DNA of 35,820 nt from Vulcanimicrobiota bacterium (GCA_003164495.1 PLTN01000042.1:18762-54581); one strand, 5' to 3'; shown: positions 9,120 to 16,523, numbered from the stretch's first letter. Notes: generated by a model from the letters alone, not told the origin. A program made the numbers and translations.

Positions 9120-10211
9120 CTAGGCTTCGGGCTCCTCAGCTGCTGCAGCTGCGCTTGCCGCTTGTGACGCGGCGCGCTTGACCACGGCTTCGGCCAGCAG
9201 GCCGAGCATGGCGATCATCTCCGCTTCGCTCTCGTCGCGCGGACGCGTCTTCTGCGTCGCGCGGTCGGTGCGCAGCGCGGCCCGGTGCCGCGCGTAGAGA
9301 TCGGTCGCGTCGTTGCTGGAAAAACCGGCTTTGAGGTGATCGAGCACGCGCATCGGCGCGCCGTCGGGCGTGTGGCGCAGCGAGGCCTCATAGCCCGCCG
9401 CGGACCGCGAGATATCGAACACCACGTCGCGCAACGGCTCGAGCGCCGGGTCGCACGAGATCATGTATTCGTGATTGCTGAGGTCGCGCAGCACGTAATA
9501 CTCGAGCGCGCCGTAGCGGGCGATGCGCGAGATCATCACGCCTTCGAGCGGCACGACCGCGAATTTCATCCCGCGCTGTGCCATCTCGCGATCGCGCGCT
9601 TCTTCCGGCGGCACTTCGCCGCGCTTGACGCGTTCGTCGTACTTGGCGCGCTCGTTCATGACGCCTTGCATCTTCGCGAACGCCGCCTTCACCATCGGAT
9701 CGGCGTGCAGCGCGGCCAGGCCTTCGGGCGTCTGCAATTTCTTGCGCACGGCTTCTTCGCGCAGATAGATCGAACGGCGCGTCTCGCGCTCCATCGCATC
9801 GAGCCGATCGCGGCGTTTGCGCAGCAGCTCGTTGACCTCGTCGAGCTCTTCCGCCGCCTTCTGCGCGGCCCGATAATACTTGTCGACGGAGTTGAACGTC
9901 ATCAGCCGTTCCCAGAACGACGGCGGACGGACACCGGTCTTGCGCACGCGATGCGGGAGCTTGACGGCATACTTCTGCGCGGCGGCGGCCGCCGCGTCGC
10001 CGCGTGTCTTGGCGAGTCCGCGCAGGTTGGAGATCTCGTCGTTGATCGCTTCGCGGCGTTTGCCGAACGCCTCGCGCAGTTTGGTTTCGGCGTCTTGGGT
10101 GATGGCGCGGATATAGCGAAGTTTCGCGCTCTCATAAGCGCTGATGGTCGCTTCGTCACGTTCGAAATCCGGCACGGCACCGCCCGGCTCGTTTCGAACG
10201 TTGTTGCTCAC
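9120..10211 (-). CDS. Uncharacterised coiled-coil-rich protein
   Basis: I do not recognise the family. The 363-residue product has no signal peptide or membrane segment. Charged, helix-rich stretches at residues about 27-70 and 113-200 look like coiled coils. Residues 213-300 look like a compact mixed alpha/beta domain (MKFAVVPLEGVMISRIARYG, then EYYVLRDLSNHEYMISCDP). The tail is Ala-rich. The GTG start at 10209-10211 overlaps the stop of the HNH nuclease gene (GTGA), so the two are probably translationally coupled and perhaps functionally linked. A longer upstream start exists but would run through the HNH gene, so it was rejected. Confidence 0.72.
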   Translation of the reverse strand: MSNNVRNEPGGAVPDFERDEATISAYESAKLRYIRAITQDAETKLREAFGKRREAINDEISNLRGLAKTRGDAAAAAAQKYAVKLPHRVRKTGVRPPSFWERLMTFNSVDKYYRAAQKAAEELDEVNELLRKRRDRLDAMERETRRSIYLREEAVRKKLQTPEGLAALHADPMVKAAFAKMQGVMNERAKYDERVKRGEVPPEEARDREMAQRGMKFAVVPLEGVMISRIARYGALEYYVLRDLSNHEYMISCDPALEPLRDVVFDISRSAAGYEASLRHTPDGAPMRVLDHLKAGFSSNDATDLYARHRAALRTDRATQKTRPRDESEAEMIAMLGLLAEAVVKRAASQAASAAAAAEEPEA

Positions 10212-10696
10212 CCGGTGACCTTCCGCACCTGCCCGCGCTTCGGCGGAGCGACCGGAGGTACCCCGTCGGGCGGCGGCCGCCGGGGCCGTGTGGCGGCGGT
10301 CGTCTCCCGGTGGCACGCGACACACAAGGTCTCGAGATTTTCCAGGTGGTGCAGACAGCTCAAGGTGCGGTGCGCCCCGAGCGCCGGCTCGCGGTGGTTG
10401 ACCTCGAGGCGGTTCGCCGGTTTCCCGGCGCGCCAGTCCCGCATCGCCGCCTTATAGGCCCGTTCGCTCGGGAAGCGGGCGCGCGAGGGCCGCTTCGGCG
10501 CGACGTGGCCGCAGCGGCTGCAGCGGTACTTGTCGCGCCGCTTGGCGGCGCGGCGGGCCTGGGACCACCAGTGGTTGTTCCAAAAGGCCTCGCCGCAGCG
10601 GTCGCTGCACCAGGTCCGGCGGCGCGGCGGCAACGGTTCTCCGCACCAGGCGCAGCCGCCGGGCCGCGCCCGTGAGAGGGAACAGACCGCCAGCAA
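10208..10696 (-). CDS. HNH endonuclease-domain protein with N-terminal zinc finger
   Basis: A small predicted DNA-cutting or DNA-binding protein. The first part has a CAWCG/CSDRC zinc-finger pattern. The second part is a classic HNH fold: a zinc knuckle CSRCG paired with CVACH, the catalytic LEVNHREP histidine, and HLENLETLCVACHRETT, which supplies the N and the last H. The start is uncertain. The TTG at 10694-10696 gives about 162 residues and avoids the preceding gene. The only longer choice with a usual start codon, GTG at 10805-10807, overlaps the ketopantoate reductase by about 90 bases. Neither has a strong ribosome site. The 3' end overlaps the coiled-coil gene by four bases. Stand-alone HNH proteins of this type have varied roles and none is assignable. 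Confidence 0.75.
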   Translation of the reverse strand: MLAVCSLSRARPGGCAWCGEPLPPRRRTWCSDRCGEAFWNNHWWSQARRAAKRRDKYRCSRCGHVAPKRPSRARFPSERAYKAAMRDWRAGKPANRLEVNHREPALGAHRTLSCLHHLENLETLCVACHRETTAATRPRRPPPDGVPPVAPPKRGQVRKVTG

Positions 10697-10716
10697 CGAG
10701 GCGCTCTTCGGCGTGC

Positions 10717-11694
10717 TTACCGGAATGCTGGTGCGCGCTCCATGCGGGCGGTTTCGGCCTCGACTTCCGCGACAAGCGCGTCGGGACGCTCCCGGTACTT
10801 GGCCCACAGCTGGGGCATGTGCGCGATGTCGCTGACGATCCGGGCGAAGACCGTGTTCACCGGCGCCTTGACGCCCGCGGTGCGGGCGGCGCGCGCGACG
10901 GCGCCGTTGAGAAAATCGACTTCGGTGCGGTTGCGCATCGCGCGCAGATCCAGCAGCAGCGAGGGCGGTTTCCGCCCGCGCGCGCCGGCGATGCGGTTGG
11001 CCAAGATCGCCCGCGCGATCGGCGCCGGCAGCGAGGCGATGCTTTGCAACGCGCGCACCGGATAACGCGGCAGGTCGATCGGCGCAATACCGAGCGCGCG
11101 CATCACCGCACGCACTTCGCGAATCTGGCGCAGTTCCAGTTCGAACGCGTCACCGAAATGCACCAACCGTTCGGGCAAAACGTTGAGGATCGCGCACGAC
11201 GCGTTGGCCACGACGTTGAGCGCGAGCTTCGACCATTTCAGGGCGCGATAATCGGCGGCCGCGGTGACGGGTAATCCGGTCGCGCCGAACGTGGCGAGCA
11301 CCCAATTGTGCGCGATCGCTCCGACCGGCGCGAACGCGATGCCGCCGCCGTTCGCGGCCAGCGGTTTGCCGTCGCGATCGGTGTCCACCGGCACGGTCAA
11401 CGCGCACGCGACGATCGCGTCCGCACCGAACGCTTCGGCCAGGGCTTCTTCATTACCGACGCCGTTCTGCGCGGTCACGATCGCCGCCGACGGCTGGGCA
11501 CCGAGCGCGCGGCGCAACGTCTCGATCGCGCCGGCCGTGTCGTACGCCTTCACCGCGACGATCGCGAGATCGGCCGCAAACGGTTCGACCGACGCGAGGT
11601 CGCGCGGCGCATACACGACGTCGTTGCCGGTTCCGCGCAGCAGTTCGCCGAGGTAACGTCCGACCGCGCCGGCGCCGACGACGTAGACTTTCAC
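10717..11694 (-). CDS. panE: 2-dehydropantoate 2-reductase (ketopantoate reductase)
   Basis: A 325-residue member of the ApbA/PanE family, which reduces 2-dehydropantoate to pantoate with NADPH for pantothenate and CoA synthesis. The N-terminal Rossmann motif is VGAGAVGRYLG (residues 6-16), QNGVGNEE is at 76-83, and the catalytic lysine is K156 in RALKWSKLALN with N160. The C-terminal helical domain is complete. The start is GTG at 11692-11694. GAGG just upstream lies over the stop of dut (TGAGG) and serves as ribosome site, leaving a 7-base gap. Family members are not all true PanE and no other pantothenate gene is nearby, so the substrate is family-level inference. Confidence 0.88.
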   Translation of the reverse strand: MKVYVVGAGAVGRYLGELLRGTGNDVVYAPRDLASVEPFAADLAIVAVKAYDTAGAIETLRRALGAQPSAAIVTAQNGVGNEEALAEAFGADAIVACALTVPVDTDRDGKPLAANGGGIAFAPVGAIAHNWVLATFGATGLPVTAAADYRALKWSKLALNVVANASCAILNVLPERLVHFGDAFELELRQIREVRAVMRALGIAPIDLPRYPVRALQSIASLPAPIARAILANRIAGARGRKPPSLLLDLRAMRNRTEVDFLNGAVARAARTAGVKAPVNTVFARIVSDIAHMPQLWAKYRERPDALVAEVEAETARMERAPAFR

Positions 11695-11701
11695 GGTTAC
11701 C

Positions 11702-12163
11702 TCACCGCCCGGTCGAGCCGAAGCCGCCGGCCCCGCGCAGGCTCAGGGCCGTGAACTCGTCCACCAGTTCGAACGCGGGGCGCACGACCGGCACGAACAT
11801 CAGTTGCGCGATACGGTCGCCCGGTTCGATGACGATCGGGGCCGAGCCGAGTTCGCTGCGGTTCCACACGCTGATCAGCACCGGGCCCGTGTAATCGGCA
11901 TCCAGCACGCCGACCAAATTCCCCAGCACGAGACCTTTCTTGTGCCCGAGTCCCGAGCGCGGCACGATGATCGCCGCAACGCCGGGGTCGCCGATGTGAA
12001 TCGCGATTCCCGACGGCACGAATTGGGCCGGTGACTGCGGCGCGATCACCAGCGGCTCGCCGAGGCACGCGAACAGGTCGACGGCGGCGGCCATCTCGCT
12101 TTGATAGCGCGGGAGACCCCACGCGCGGACGCGCTCGTCGAGCACCTTGAGCTCGACCTTCAT
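11702..12163 (-). CDS. dut: dUTP diphosphatase (dUTPase)
   Basis: A 153-residue trimeric dUTPase that hydrolyses dUTP to dUMP and pyrophosphate, keeping uracil out of DNA and feeding dTMP synthesis. All five motifs are present: AAAVDL (25-30), PRSGLGHKKGL (68-78), GNLVGVLDADYTGP (81-94, with catalytic D88), PGDRIAQLMF (114-123) and the C-terminal lid RGAGGFGSTGR (143-153). The length is normal. The ATG at 12161-12163 starts 2 bases after the nrdR stop, so dut is very likely co-transcribed with nrdR. That is sensible, as both act on the deoxynucleotide pool. Confidence 0.96.
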   Translation of the reverse strand: MKVELKVLDERVRAWGLPRYQSEMAAAVDLFACLGEPLVIAPQSPAQFVPSGIAIHIGDPGVAAIIVPRSGLGHKKGLVLGNLVGVLDADYTGPVLISVWNRSELGSAPIVIEPGDRIAQLMFVPVVRPAFELVDEFTALSLRGAGGFGSTGR

Positions 12164-12165
12164 GA

Positions 12166-12612
12166 TTACTTGCTCAGCAGTTCGGCCAGCTCGGCCTGGA
12201 AGCTCTCGACGTCGCGGAACGAGCGGTAGACGCTCGCGAAACGGATGTACGCCACCGGGTCGACGGCCTTGAGGGCTTCCATCAGCTTTTCACCGACGAG
12301 CGCGGATTGAACCTCGCTCTCGCCGCCGGCGAACATCGAGCGTTCGAGACCGGAGACGATCTCTTCCATCTGCGCATCCGACACCGGGCGCTTCTCGCAG
12401 GCCCGACGGAGCCCGCTGAGGATCTTGTCGCGATTGTACTGTTCGCGGCGACCGTCTTTCTTGACGACAAATAAGCGCGGGGCTTCCATCCGCTCGTAGG
12501 TGGTGAAGCGGTGCTTGCAGGCAAGACATTCGCGCCGCCGGCGGACGACGTTTTCGTCATCGCGGGAATCGACGACGCGCGTCTCGCTCTTACGGCAAGT
12601 GGGACAAATCAG
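12166..12612 (-). CDS. nrdR: Transcriptional repressor NrdR (non-canonical start)
   Basis: NrdR senses ATP/dATP and represses ribonucleotide reductase genes. Read from CTG at 12610-12612 the product is 148 residues, the normal family length. It has the zinc ribbon C3/C6 (MICPTC) and C29/C32 (ECLACKHRFTTYER), then the ATP-cone starting at MEAPRLFVVKKDGRR. The first ATG, at 12487-12489, would remove the whole zinc ribbon and leave 107 residues. The frame upstream holds no ATG, GTG or TTG before an in-frame TAG at 12661-12663. The start must therefore be CTG at 12610 or ATT at 12607. A G-rich GCGGGGG lies a few bases upstream as a weak ribosome site. An NrdR-box-like palindrome covers the predicted transcription start. 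Confidence 0.92.
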   Translation of the reverse strand: MICPTCRKSETRVVDSRDDENVVRRRRECLACKHRFTTYERMEAPRLFVVKKDGRREQYNRDKILSGLRRACEKRPVSDAQMEEIVSGLERSMFAGGESEVQSALVGEKLMEALKAVDPVAYIRFASVYRSFRDVESFQAELAELLSK

Positions 12613-12634
12613 GTCGCGGCCCCCGCGGCAGCAT

Positions 12635-12656
12635 GGACCACAATATGTAGTGGTCC
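12635..12656 (-). promoter_or_regulatory. NrdR-box-like operator at the nrdR promoter
   Basis: This is a 22-base dyad with perfect 7-base arms (GGACCAC and GTGGTCC) around an A/T-rich centre. The inner 16 bases, 12638-12653, read CCACTACATATTGTGG on the minus strand. That fits the published NrdR-box pattern acaCwATATmtwGtgt at about 13 of 16 positions. It starts about 7 bases downstream of the -10 element, directly over the expected +1, which is a repressing position. Confidence 0.65.
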
Positions 12657-12662
12657 TGATCT

Positions 12663-12668
12663 AGTATA
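12663..12668 (-). promoter_or_regulatory. -10 element of the nrdR-dut promoter
   Basis: On the minus strand 12668-12663 reads TATACT, 5 of 6 matches to TATAAT, within the palindromic TAGTATACTA. It is in a noticeably A/T-rich patch of an otherwise GC-rich region. No clear -35 was found 16-18 bases upstream. The 5' leader to the CTG start would be about 44 bases. Confidence 0.5.
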
Positions 12669-12697
12669 CTACGACCTGCCCAATCTCCGTGCCCCGC

Positions 12698-12847
12698 CTA
12701 CTTGGCGGCGCCGATCTTGAACATTTTCGTGCCGCACACCGGGCACTTGCCTTCCGTCGCAGGACGGCCATTTTTCATCTGGATCTGGGTCGCGTCTTTC
12801 ATTTCGCGCTTGGTCTTGCACTTTACGCAGTACGCCTCGGCTGCCAT
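12698..12847 (-). CDS. Small zinc-ribbon protein (DUF5679-like)
   Basis: A 49-residue protein with two CxxC pairs, YCVKCKTKREM and GKCPVCGTKMFKIG, separated by a conserved-looking MKNGRPATEG. This is the layout of the short DUF5679 zinc-ribbon family, whose function is unknown. AAAGGGG about 8 bases upstream of the ATG at 12845-12847 is a good ribosome site. The long upstream extension of this frame is a shadow of dprA. It lies upstream of nrdR on the same strand and is divergent from dprA. Confidence 0.82.
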   Translation of the reverse strand: MAAEAYCVKCKTKREMKDATQIQMKNGRPATEGKCPVCGTKMFKIGAAK

Positions 12848-12976
12848 TTCGGATTCCCCTTTGCTTAGTGTCCCCGACCGCGTACCGTACGTCCGGCCGG
12901 GCTCGGGCCTCGACATTCCGAGGCACCTGACGGATTCCTGGCCTTTCTTCCGGGCCGGCCGTCGTGATGGCCCGGC

Positions 12977-13849
12977 ATGGACGACTCCCTTCGCCGCTAC
13001 CTGAGCCGCGCGGAACTCGCCGCAGCTTCCTACGGCCGGCTCGCCGGGTCGGCCCTCGAGGGCCTGTGGGTGGCCGGCGAGCTGACCGCCTTGGCCGCCC
13101 CGACGGTCGCGATCGTCGGCACCCGGGCACCCTCGGAGGACGGCCGGCGGCTGGCGGCTCGCCTGGCGGCCGAGCTCGCGGCGGCCGGGGTGTGCGTGGT
13201 CTCCGGGCTGGCGCTCGGGATCGACGCCGCGGCCCACGGCGGCGCGCTCGCCGCCCACGCCCCGACGATCGGCGTACTGGGCGGTGGCCACGACCGTTTC
13301 TTCCCGCCGCGCAACGCCGAGTTGGCGCGCCGCATCGTCGCCGGCGGCGGGGCCGTTCTCTCGCCCTACCCGCCCGATCACCCGGCCTTCCCGTGGCAGT
13401 TCCTCGCCCGCAACGGCATCGTCGCCGCCCTCTCCGACGGCGTGGTGGTGGTCGAAGCCGCGGCCCGCAGCGGGGCCCTGAACACGGCCTCCTGGGCCGC
13501 CGACCGCGGCATCCCCGTCATGGCCTTCCCGGGGGACGTGGGACGCCCCAAGGCCGCCGGGTGCCTGGCCCTCATCCGCGACGGCGCCACGCTCGTGCGC
13601 GACGCCGCCGACGTCCTGGCCCAACTCGGCATCGCGGCGGCTCCGGCGGCGCCGGCCGAGGCGCCGGCGGCCGATCCGGTCGACGCACGCATCCTCGCCC
13701 TGCTCGGCGGCGGCCCGGCCGACGCCGACGCGGTGGTCGCCGCGTGCGAGCTGCCGCCGGTCCTGGCGCTGGCGCGAATCGGCGACCTGCTGGCGGCCGG
13801 GACGATCGTCAGCGGCCCCGACGGCCGCTTCCGGCGGTCGTCCGCCTAG
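12977..13849 (+). CDS. dprA: DNA-processing protein DprA (Smf), short form
   Basis: DprA binds incoming single-stranded DNA and loads RecA during natural transformation. The Rossmann-like core is complete: VAIVGTRAPSEDGRR (44-58), VVSGLALGIDAAAHGGAL (74-91), GVLGGG (99-104), FPWQFLARNGIVAALSDGVVVVEA (138-161) and SGALNTASWAADRG (165-178), then PGD. The C-terminus (about residues 230-287) looks like the winged-helix DML1 domain. At 290 residues it is shorter than the usual 350-370 because most of the N-terminal SAM domain is missing. Base composition is even more GC-rich than its neighbours. The adjacent topA often seen after dprA is absent; a 23-base perfect dyad follows the stop instead. Confidence 0.92.
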   Translation: MDDSLRRYLSRAELAAASYGRLAGSALEGLWVAGELTALAAPTVAIVGTRAPSEDGRRLAARLAAELAAAGVCVVSGLALGIDAAAHGGALAAHAPTIGVLGGGHDRFFPPRNAELARRIVAGGGAVLSPYPPDHPAFPWQFLARNGIVAALSDGVVVVEAAARSGALNTASWAADRGIPVMAFPGDVGRPKAAGCLALIRDGATLVRDAADVLAQLGIAAAPAAPAEAPAADPVDARILALLGGGPADADAVVAACELPPVLALARIGDLLAAGTIVSGPDGRFRRSSA

Positions 13850-13872
13850 TGGATTCGCTTCAAGCGAATCCA
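13850..13872 (+). repeat. Perfect 23-base dyad after dprA
   Basis: TGGATTCGCTT at 13850-13860 is followed by one C and its exact reverse complement at 13862-13872. It begins on the base after the dprA stop codon. With a realistic 5-base loop it gives a 9-base stem. No T-run follows, so it is either a weak terminator or a protein-binding dyad. Confidence 0.65.
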
Positions 13873-13949
13873 TCGCGTTCGGCCCCTCTCGGTTATCGCA
13901 GCGGAGTAGTTCCCGGGGGCCGAGCCGCATCCGGCGAACGCCGGGCGCG

Positions 13950-14411
13950 ATGCACCTGCGCCTCATCGCGGTCGGCAAGCTGCGCGAACCCTACCTCGTC
14001 GCCGCGGCCGACGACTTCCGCCGGCGCCTGCGGCCCTATCACCGGCTCGACGAGGTCGAGGTGCGCGCCGGTGACGGCAGCGATGCGGCGCGTTCGATGG
14101 CCGATGAAGCCGACGCGATCCTGCGCCTCGTCGCACCGAGCGAGACGCTGTGGCTGCTCGAACGCACCGGCACCGAGCTCACGAGCGAAGCGCTCGCCGC
14201 GCGCATCAAACGGCTGCCGGTCGAAGGCACCTCGCAACTCACGATCGTGATCGCAGGAACGTACGGCGCTGCGCCGGCGCTGCTCGCGCGCGCGCAATTT
14301 CGCTGGTCGCTCTCGCAGTTGACGCTCTTGCACGAATGGGCGCGCGTGCTCGTGCTGGAGCAATTGTATCGCGCGGCGAAGATCGCTGCGAATGAACCCT
14401 ACCATCACTAG
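13950..14411 (+). CDS. rlmH: 23S rRNA (pseudouridine1915-N3)-methyltransferase RlmH
   Basis: A 153-residue SPOUT methyltransferase that modifies pseudouridine 1915 in helix 69 of 23S rRNA using SAM. The trefoil-knot signature is clear: IVIAGTYGAAPALL (about 98-111) at the SAM site, FRWSLSQLTLLHEWARV, and the family-ending LEQLYRAAKIAANEPYHH. The usual glycine pair is AGTYG here. The length is standard. The ATG follows a 100-base gap after dprA. The last 20 bases overlap the 5' end of argS if argS starts at 14392. Confidence 0.94.
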   Translation: MHLRLIAVGKLREPYLVAAADDFRRRLRPYHRLDEVEVRAGDGSDAARSMADEADAILRLVAPSETLWLLERTGTELTSEALAARIKRLPVEGTSQLTIVIAGTYGAAPALLARAQFRWSLSQLTLLHEWARVLVLEQLYRAAKIAANEPYHH

Positions 14412-16077
14412 CGACGGCACGATGCTCGATCTGCCGGCGCTCGCCGCGCGCTTTGAAGCCGTGGCCAAGGCGCTCTATCCGGAGGGCGAGGCGAACGTCT
14501 CGTTCGAGCCGCCGCGCCGCGCCGAGCACGGCGATGTTGCGACCAACGTGGCGTTCGGATTGGCCAAAACGGCGAAGAAAAAGCCGCTCGATATCGCTAG
14601 CGCAATCATCGCCCGCGCGCTGGAAGACGGCGACGTGCGCGCGACCGTAGGCGAAGCGACGGCGGCGGCCGGGTTCATCAACCTGCGCCTCGTTCCCGCG
14701 TTCTGGCAGCGCACGATTGCAACCGCGCTGCGCGAAGGGCCGAACTACGGTCACGGCGAGCCGCAAAACGAACGCATCTCGCTCGAATTCGGCAGCGCGA
14801 ACCCGACCGGTCCGCTGGTCGTCGTGCAAGGCCGCACGCTCTCGATCGGCGACACGCTGGCCAAAACGCTGCGCTTCGCCGGCTACGACGTGTTCACCGA
14901 ATGGATCATCAACGACGCCGGCTCGCAGATGGACACGCTCGCGCGCTCGCTCTACGCGCGCTACATGCAGCAGTGGGACGCGGCGTTTCCGTTTCCCGAC
15001 GACGGCTATCCGGGCGACTACCTCGCGCCGATCGCCGCGCTCATCCGCGAAGTCGACGGCGAGCGCTGGCGTACTGCGGCGGAAGCCGAATGGATGCCCT
15101 ACTTCGCCACGTTCGGCCGCGATGCGAACGTCCGCGAGCAGCAGGCCGTCGCCGCGCGTTTCGGCGTGACGTTCGACCTGTGGCAGAGCGAGAAGGCGCT
15201 GCACGAAGCCGGCGCGATCGAGACCGGGATCGAACGCCTGCGCGAATTCGGGCTCACCTATGACAAGGACGGCGCGCTGTGGCTGCGCACGACCGGCAGC
15301 GGCGACAACGAAGACCGCGTTATCGTGCGCTCGAGCGGCCGCCCGGCCTATTTTGCCAACGACGTCGCCTATCATTACGACAAGCTCCAGCGCGCCGATC
15401 GCGTGATCGACATCCTCGGTCCCGATCATCACGGCTACATCGCGCGCCTGCGCGCGCTCGCCGATGCGTACAATCGCCACGGCGCGATCGAAGTGCTGAT
15501 CGCGCAGCAGATCACGCTCAAACGCGGCGACGAGATCGTCTCGATGTCCAAGCGCGCCGGTCAGATCGTCACGCTGGCCGAGATCATCGATGAAGTCGGC
15601 GTCGACGCCGCGCGCTTCTTCTTCGTCATGCTCTCGATCGACCAGCCGTTGACGTTCGATCTGGCGCTGGCGAAAGAACAGTCGAGCGATAACCCCGTGT
15701 ACTACGTGCAGTACGGTCACGCGCGCATCGCGTCGGTGCTGCGCAAGGCGCTCGAGCGCGACGCGGAACTCGTTGCAGCGGCCAAGCGCGGCGAGCACCT
15801 CGACCGCTTGAGCGAACCGAGCGAGATCGCGCTCGCACGACGCCTGGCCGAGTTCGGCTCGGTCGTCGCCGGCGTGGCCCGCACGCTGGCGACGCATCGG
15901 CTGCCGAAGTACGCCCGCGACGTGGCCGCCGATTTCCACCAGTTCTATTCCGACTGCATCATTTTGAGTGACGAGCGCGAGCAAACGATCGCGCGTCTCG
16001 GGCTCGCCCTGGCCGCGCAAATGGTGCTCGCCAAAGCGCTCGAGCTGTGCGGCATCAACGCGCCGGAGTCGATGTGA
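14392..16077 (+). CDS. argS: Arginyl-tRNA synthetase with divergent HIGH motif
   Basis: A 561-residue class I synthetase that charges tRNA-Arg. It has an N-terminal Add1-like domain (ANVSFEPPRRAEHGDVATNVAF), the catalytic SANPTGPL, GYDVFTEWIINDAGSQMDTLARSLYARYMQ split across the fold, the KMSKS-equivalent MSKRAG (385-390) with the expected VTLAEIIDEVGVDAAR after it, and the anticodon-binding DALR domain starting near NPVYYVQYGHARI. The odd point is the HIGH motif. Where ArgRS normally reads PLHVGH this protein reads PLVVVQ (V143, V145 and Q146 replace H, G and H). The start could also be ATG 14422 (MLDLPALAARF), which would avoid the rlmH overlap. It ends in GTGA shared with the MaoC gene. 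Confidence 0.93.
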   Translation: MNPTITSDGTMLDLPALAARFEAVAKALYPEGEANVSFEPPRRAEHGDVATNVAFGLAKTAKKKPLDIASAIIARALEDGDVRATVGEATAAAGFINLRLVPAFWQRTIATALREGPNYGHGEPQNERISLEFGSANPTGPLVVVQGRTLSIGDTLAKTLRFAGYDVFTEWIINDAGSQMDTLARSLYARYMQQWDAAFPFPDDGYPGDYLAPIAALIREVDGERWRTAAEAEWMPYFATFGRDANVREQQAVAARFGVTFDLWQSEKALHEAGAIETGIERLREFGLTYDKDGALWLRTTGSGDNEDRVIVRSSGRPAYFANDVAYHYDKLQRADRVIDILGPDHHGYIARLRALADAYNRHGAIEVLIAQQITLKRGDEIVSMSKRAGQIVTLAEIIDEVGVDAARFFFVMLSIDQPLTFDLALAKEQSSDNPVYYVQYGHARIASVLRKALERDAELVAAAKRGEHLDRLSEPSEIALARRLAEFGSVVAGVARTLATHRLPKYARDVAADFHQFYSDCIILSDEREQTIARLGLALAAQMVLAKALELCGINAPESM

Positions 16078-16523
16078 TCGGACGCTATTTCGAAGAGTTC
16101 ACGGTCGGCTCGGAGATCGTGTCGGCCGGTCAAACGCTGACGCTCGAATCGATGATCGCCTTTGCGACGCTCTACGACCCGCAGGACTTCCACATCGACG
16201 TCGAGGCATCGAAGTCCTCACCCTATGGCGGCCTGATCGCCAGCGGCTTTCAGACGCTCTCGGTGGGCTTCCGGATGTTCATCGACACCGGCGTGCTGGC
16301 CGGTACCAGCTTCGGATCGCCGGGGATGGACGAGTTGCGGTGGCTGCAGCCGGTGCGGCCGGGCGATACGCTGCACACGATCGCGCACGTGATCGAAGCG
16401 CGCCCGTCGGCGTCGAAGCCCGACCGCGGCATCGTGCGCGCCGCGTTCCGCGTTCAGAACCAGCACGATACCGACGTGCTGACCTTTTCGACGACGGTCT
16501 TCGTCAAACGCCGTCCGGTCTGA
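16074..16523 (+). CDS. MaoC-like hot-dog-fold dehydratase/hydratase
   Basis: A 149-residue MaoC-family protein, probably an (R)-specific enoyl-CoA hydratase or related acyl-CoA dehydratase. The hydratase motif is YDPQDFHIDVEASKSSPYGG (34-53) with the catalytic D35/H40 pair, followed by LIASGFQT. The first residues IGRYFEEFTVGSE are typical of the family start. The GTG at 16074 overlaps the argS stop (GTGA) and is preferred to an ATG at 16047 inside argS. It is convergent with the PAS/GAF regulator and their 3' ends overlap by 20 bases. No other fatty-acid genes are near, so its pathway is unknown. Confidence 0.88.
   Translation: MIGRYFEEFTVGSEIVSAGQTLTLESMIAFATLYDPQDFHIDVEASKSSPYGGLIASGFQTLSVGFRMFIDTGVLAGTSFGSPGMDELRWLQPVRPGDTLHTIAHVIEARPSASKPDRGIVRAAFRVQNQHDTDVLTFSTTVFVKRRPV

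Noticed and set aside
12166..12489. nrdR as a truncated 107-residue gene or pseudogene
   Set aside because: The missing zinc ribbon is encoded intact and in frame just upstream, so only the start codon is unusual.
12907..12924. GCCTCG/CGAGGC hairpin between the zinc-ribbon gene and dprA
   Set aside because: A 6-base stem is common by chance at this GC content and it has no T-run or matching copy.
14239..16020. 593-codon open frame antisense to argS
   Set aside because: It is rich in Arg, Ala, Gly and His with no recognisable domain, and lies exactly opposite a fully conserved argS. Such long antisense frames are expected in high-GC DNA.
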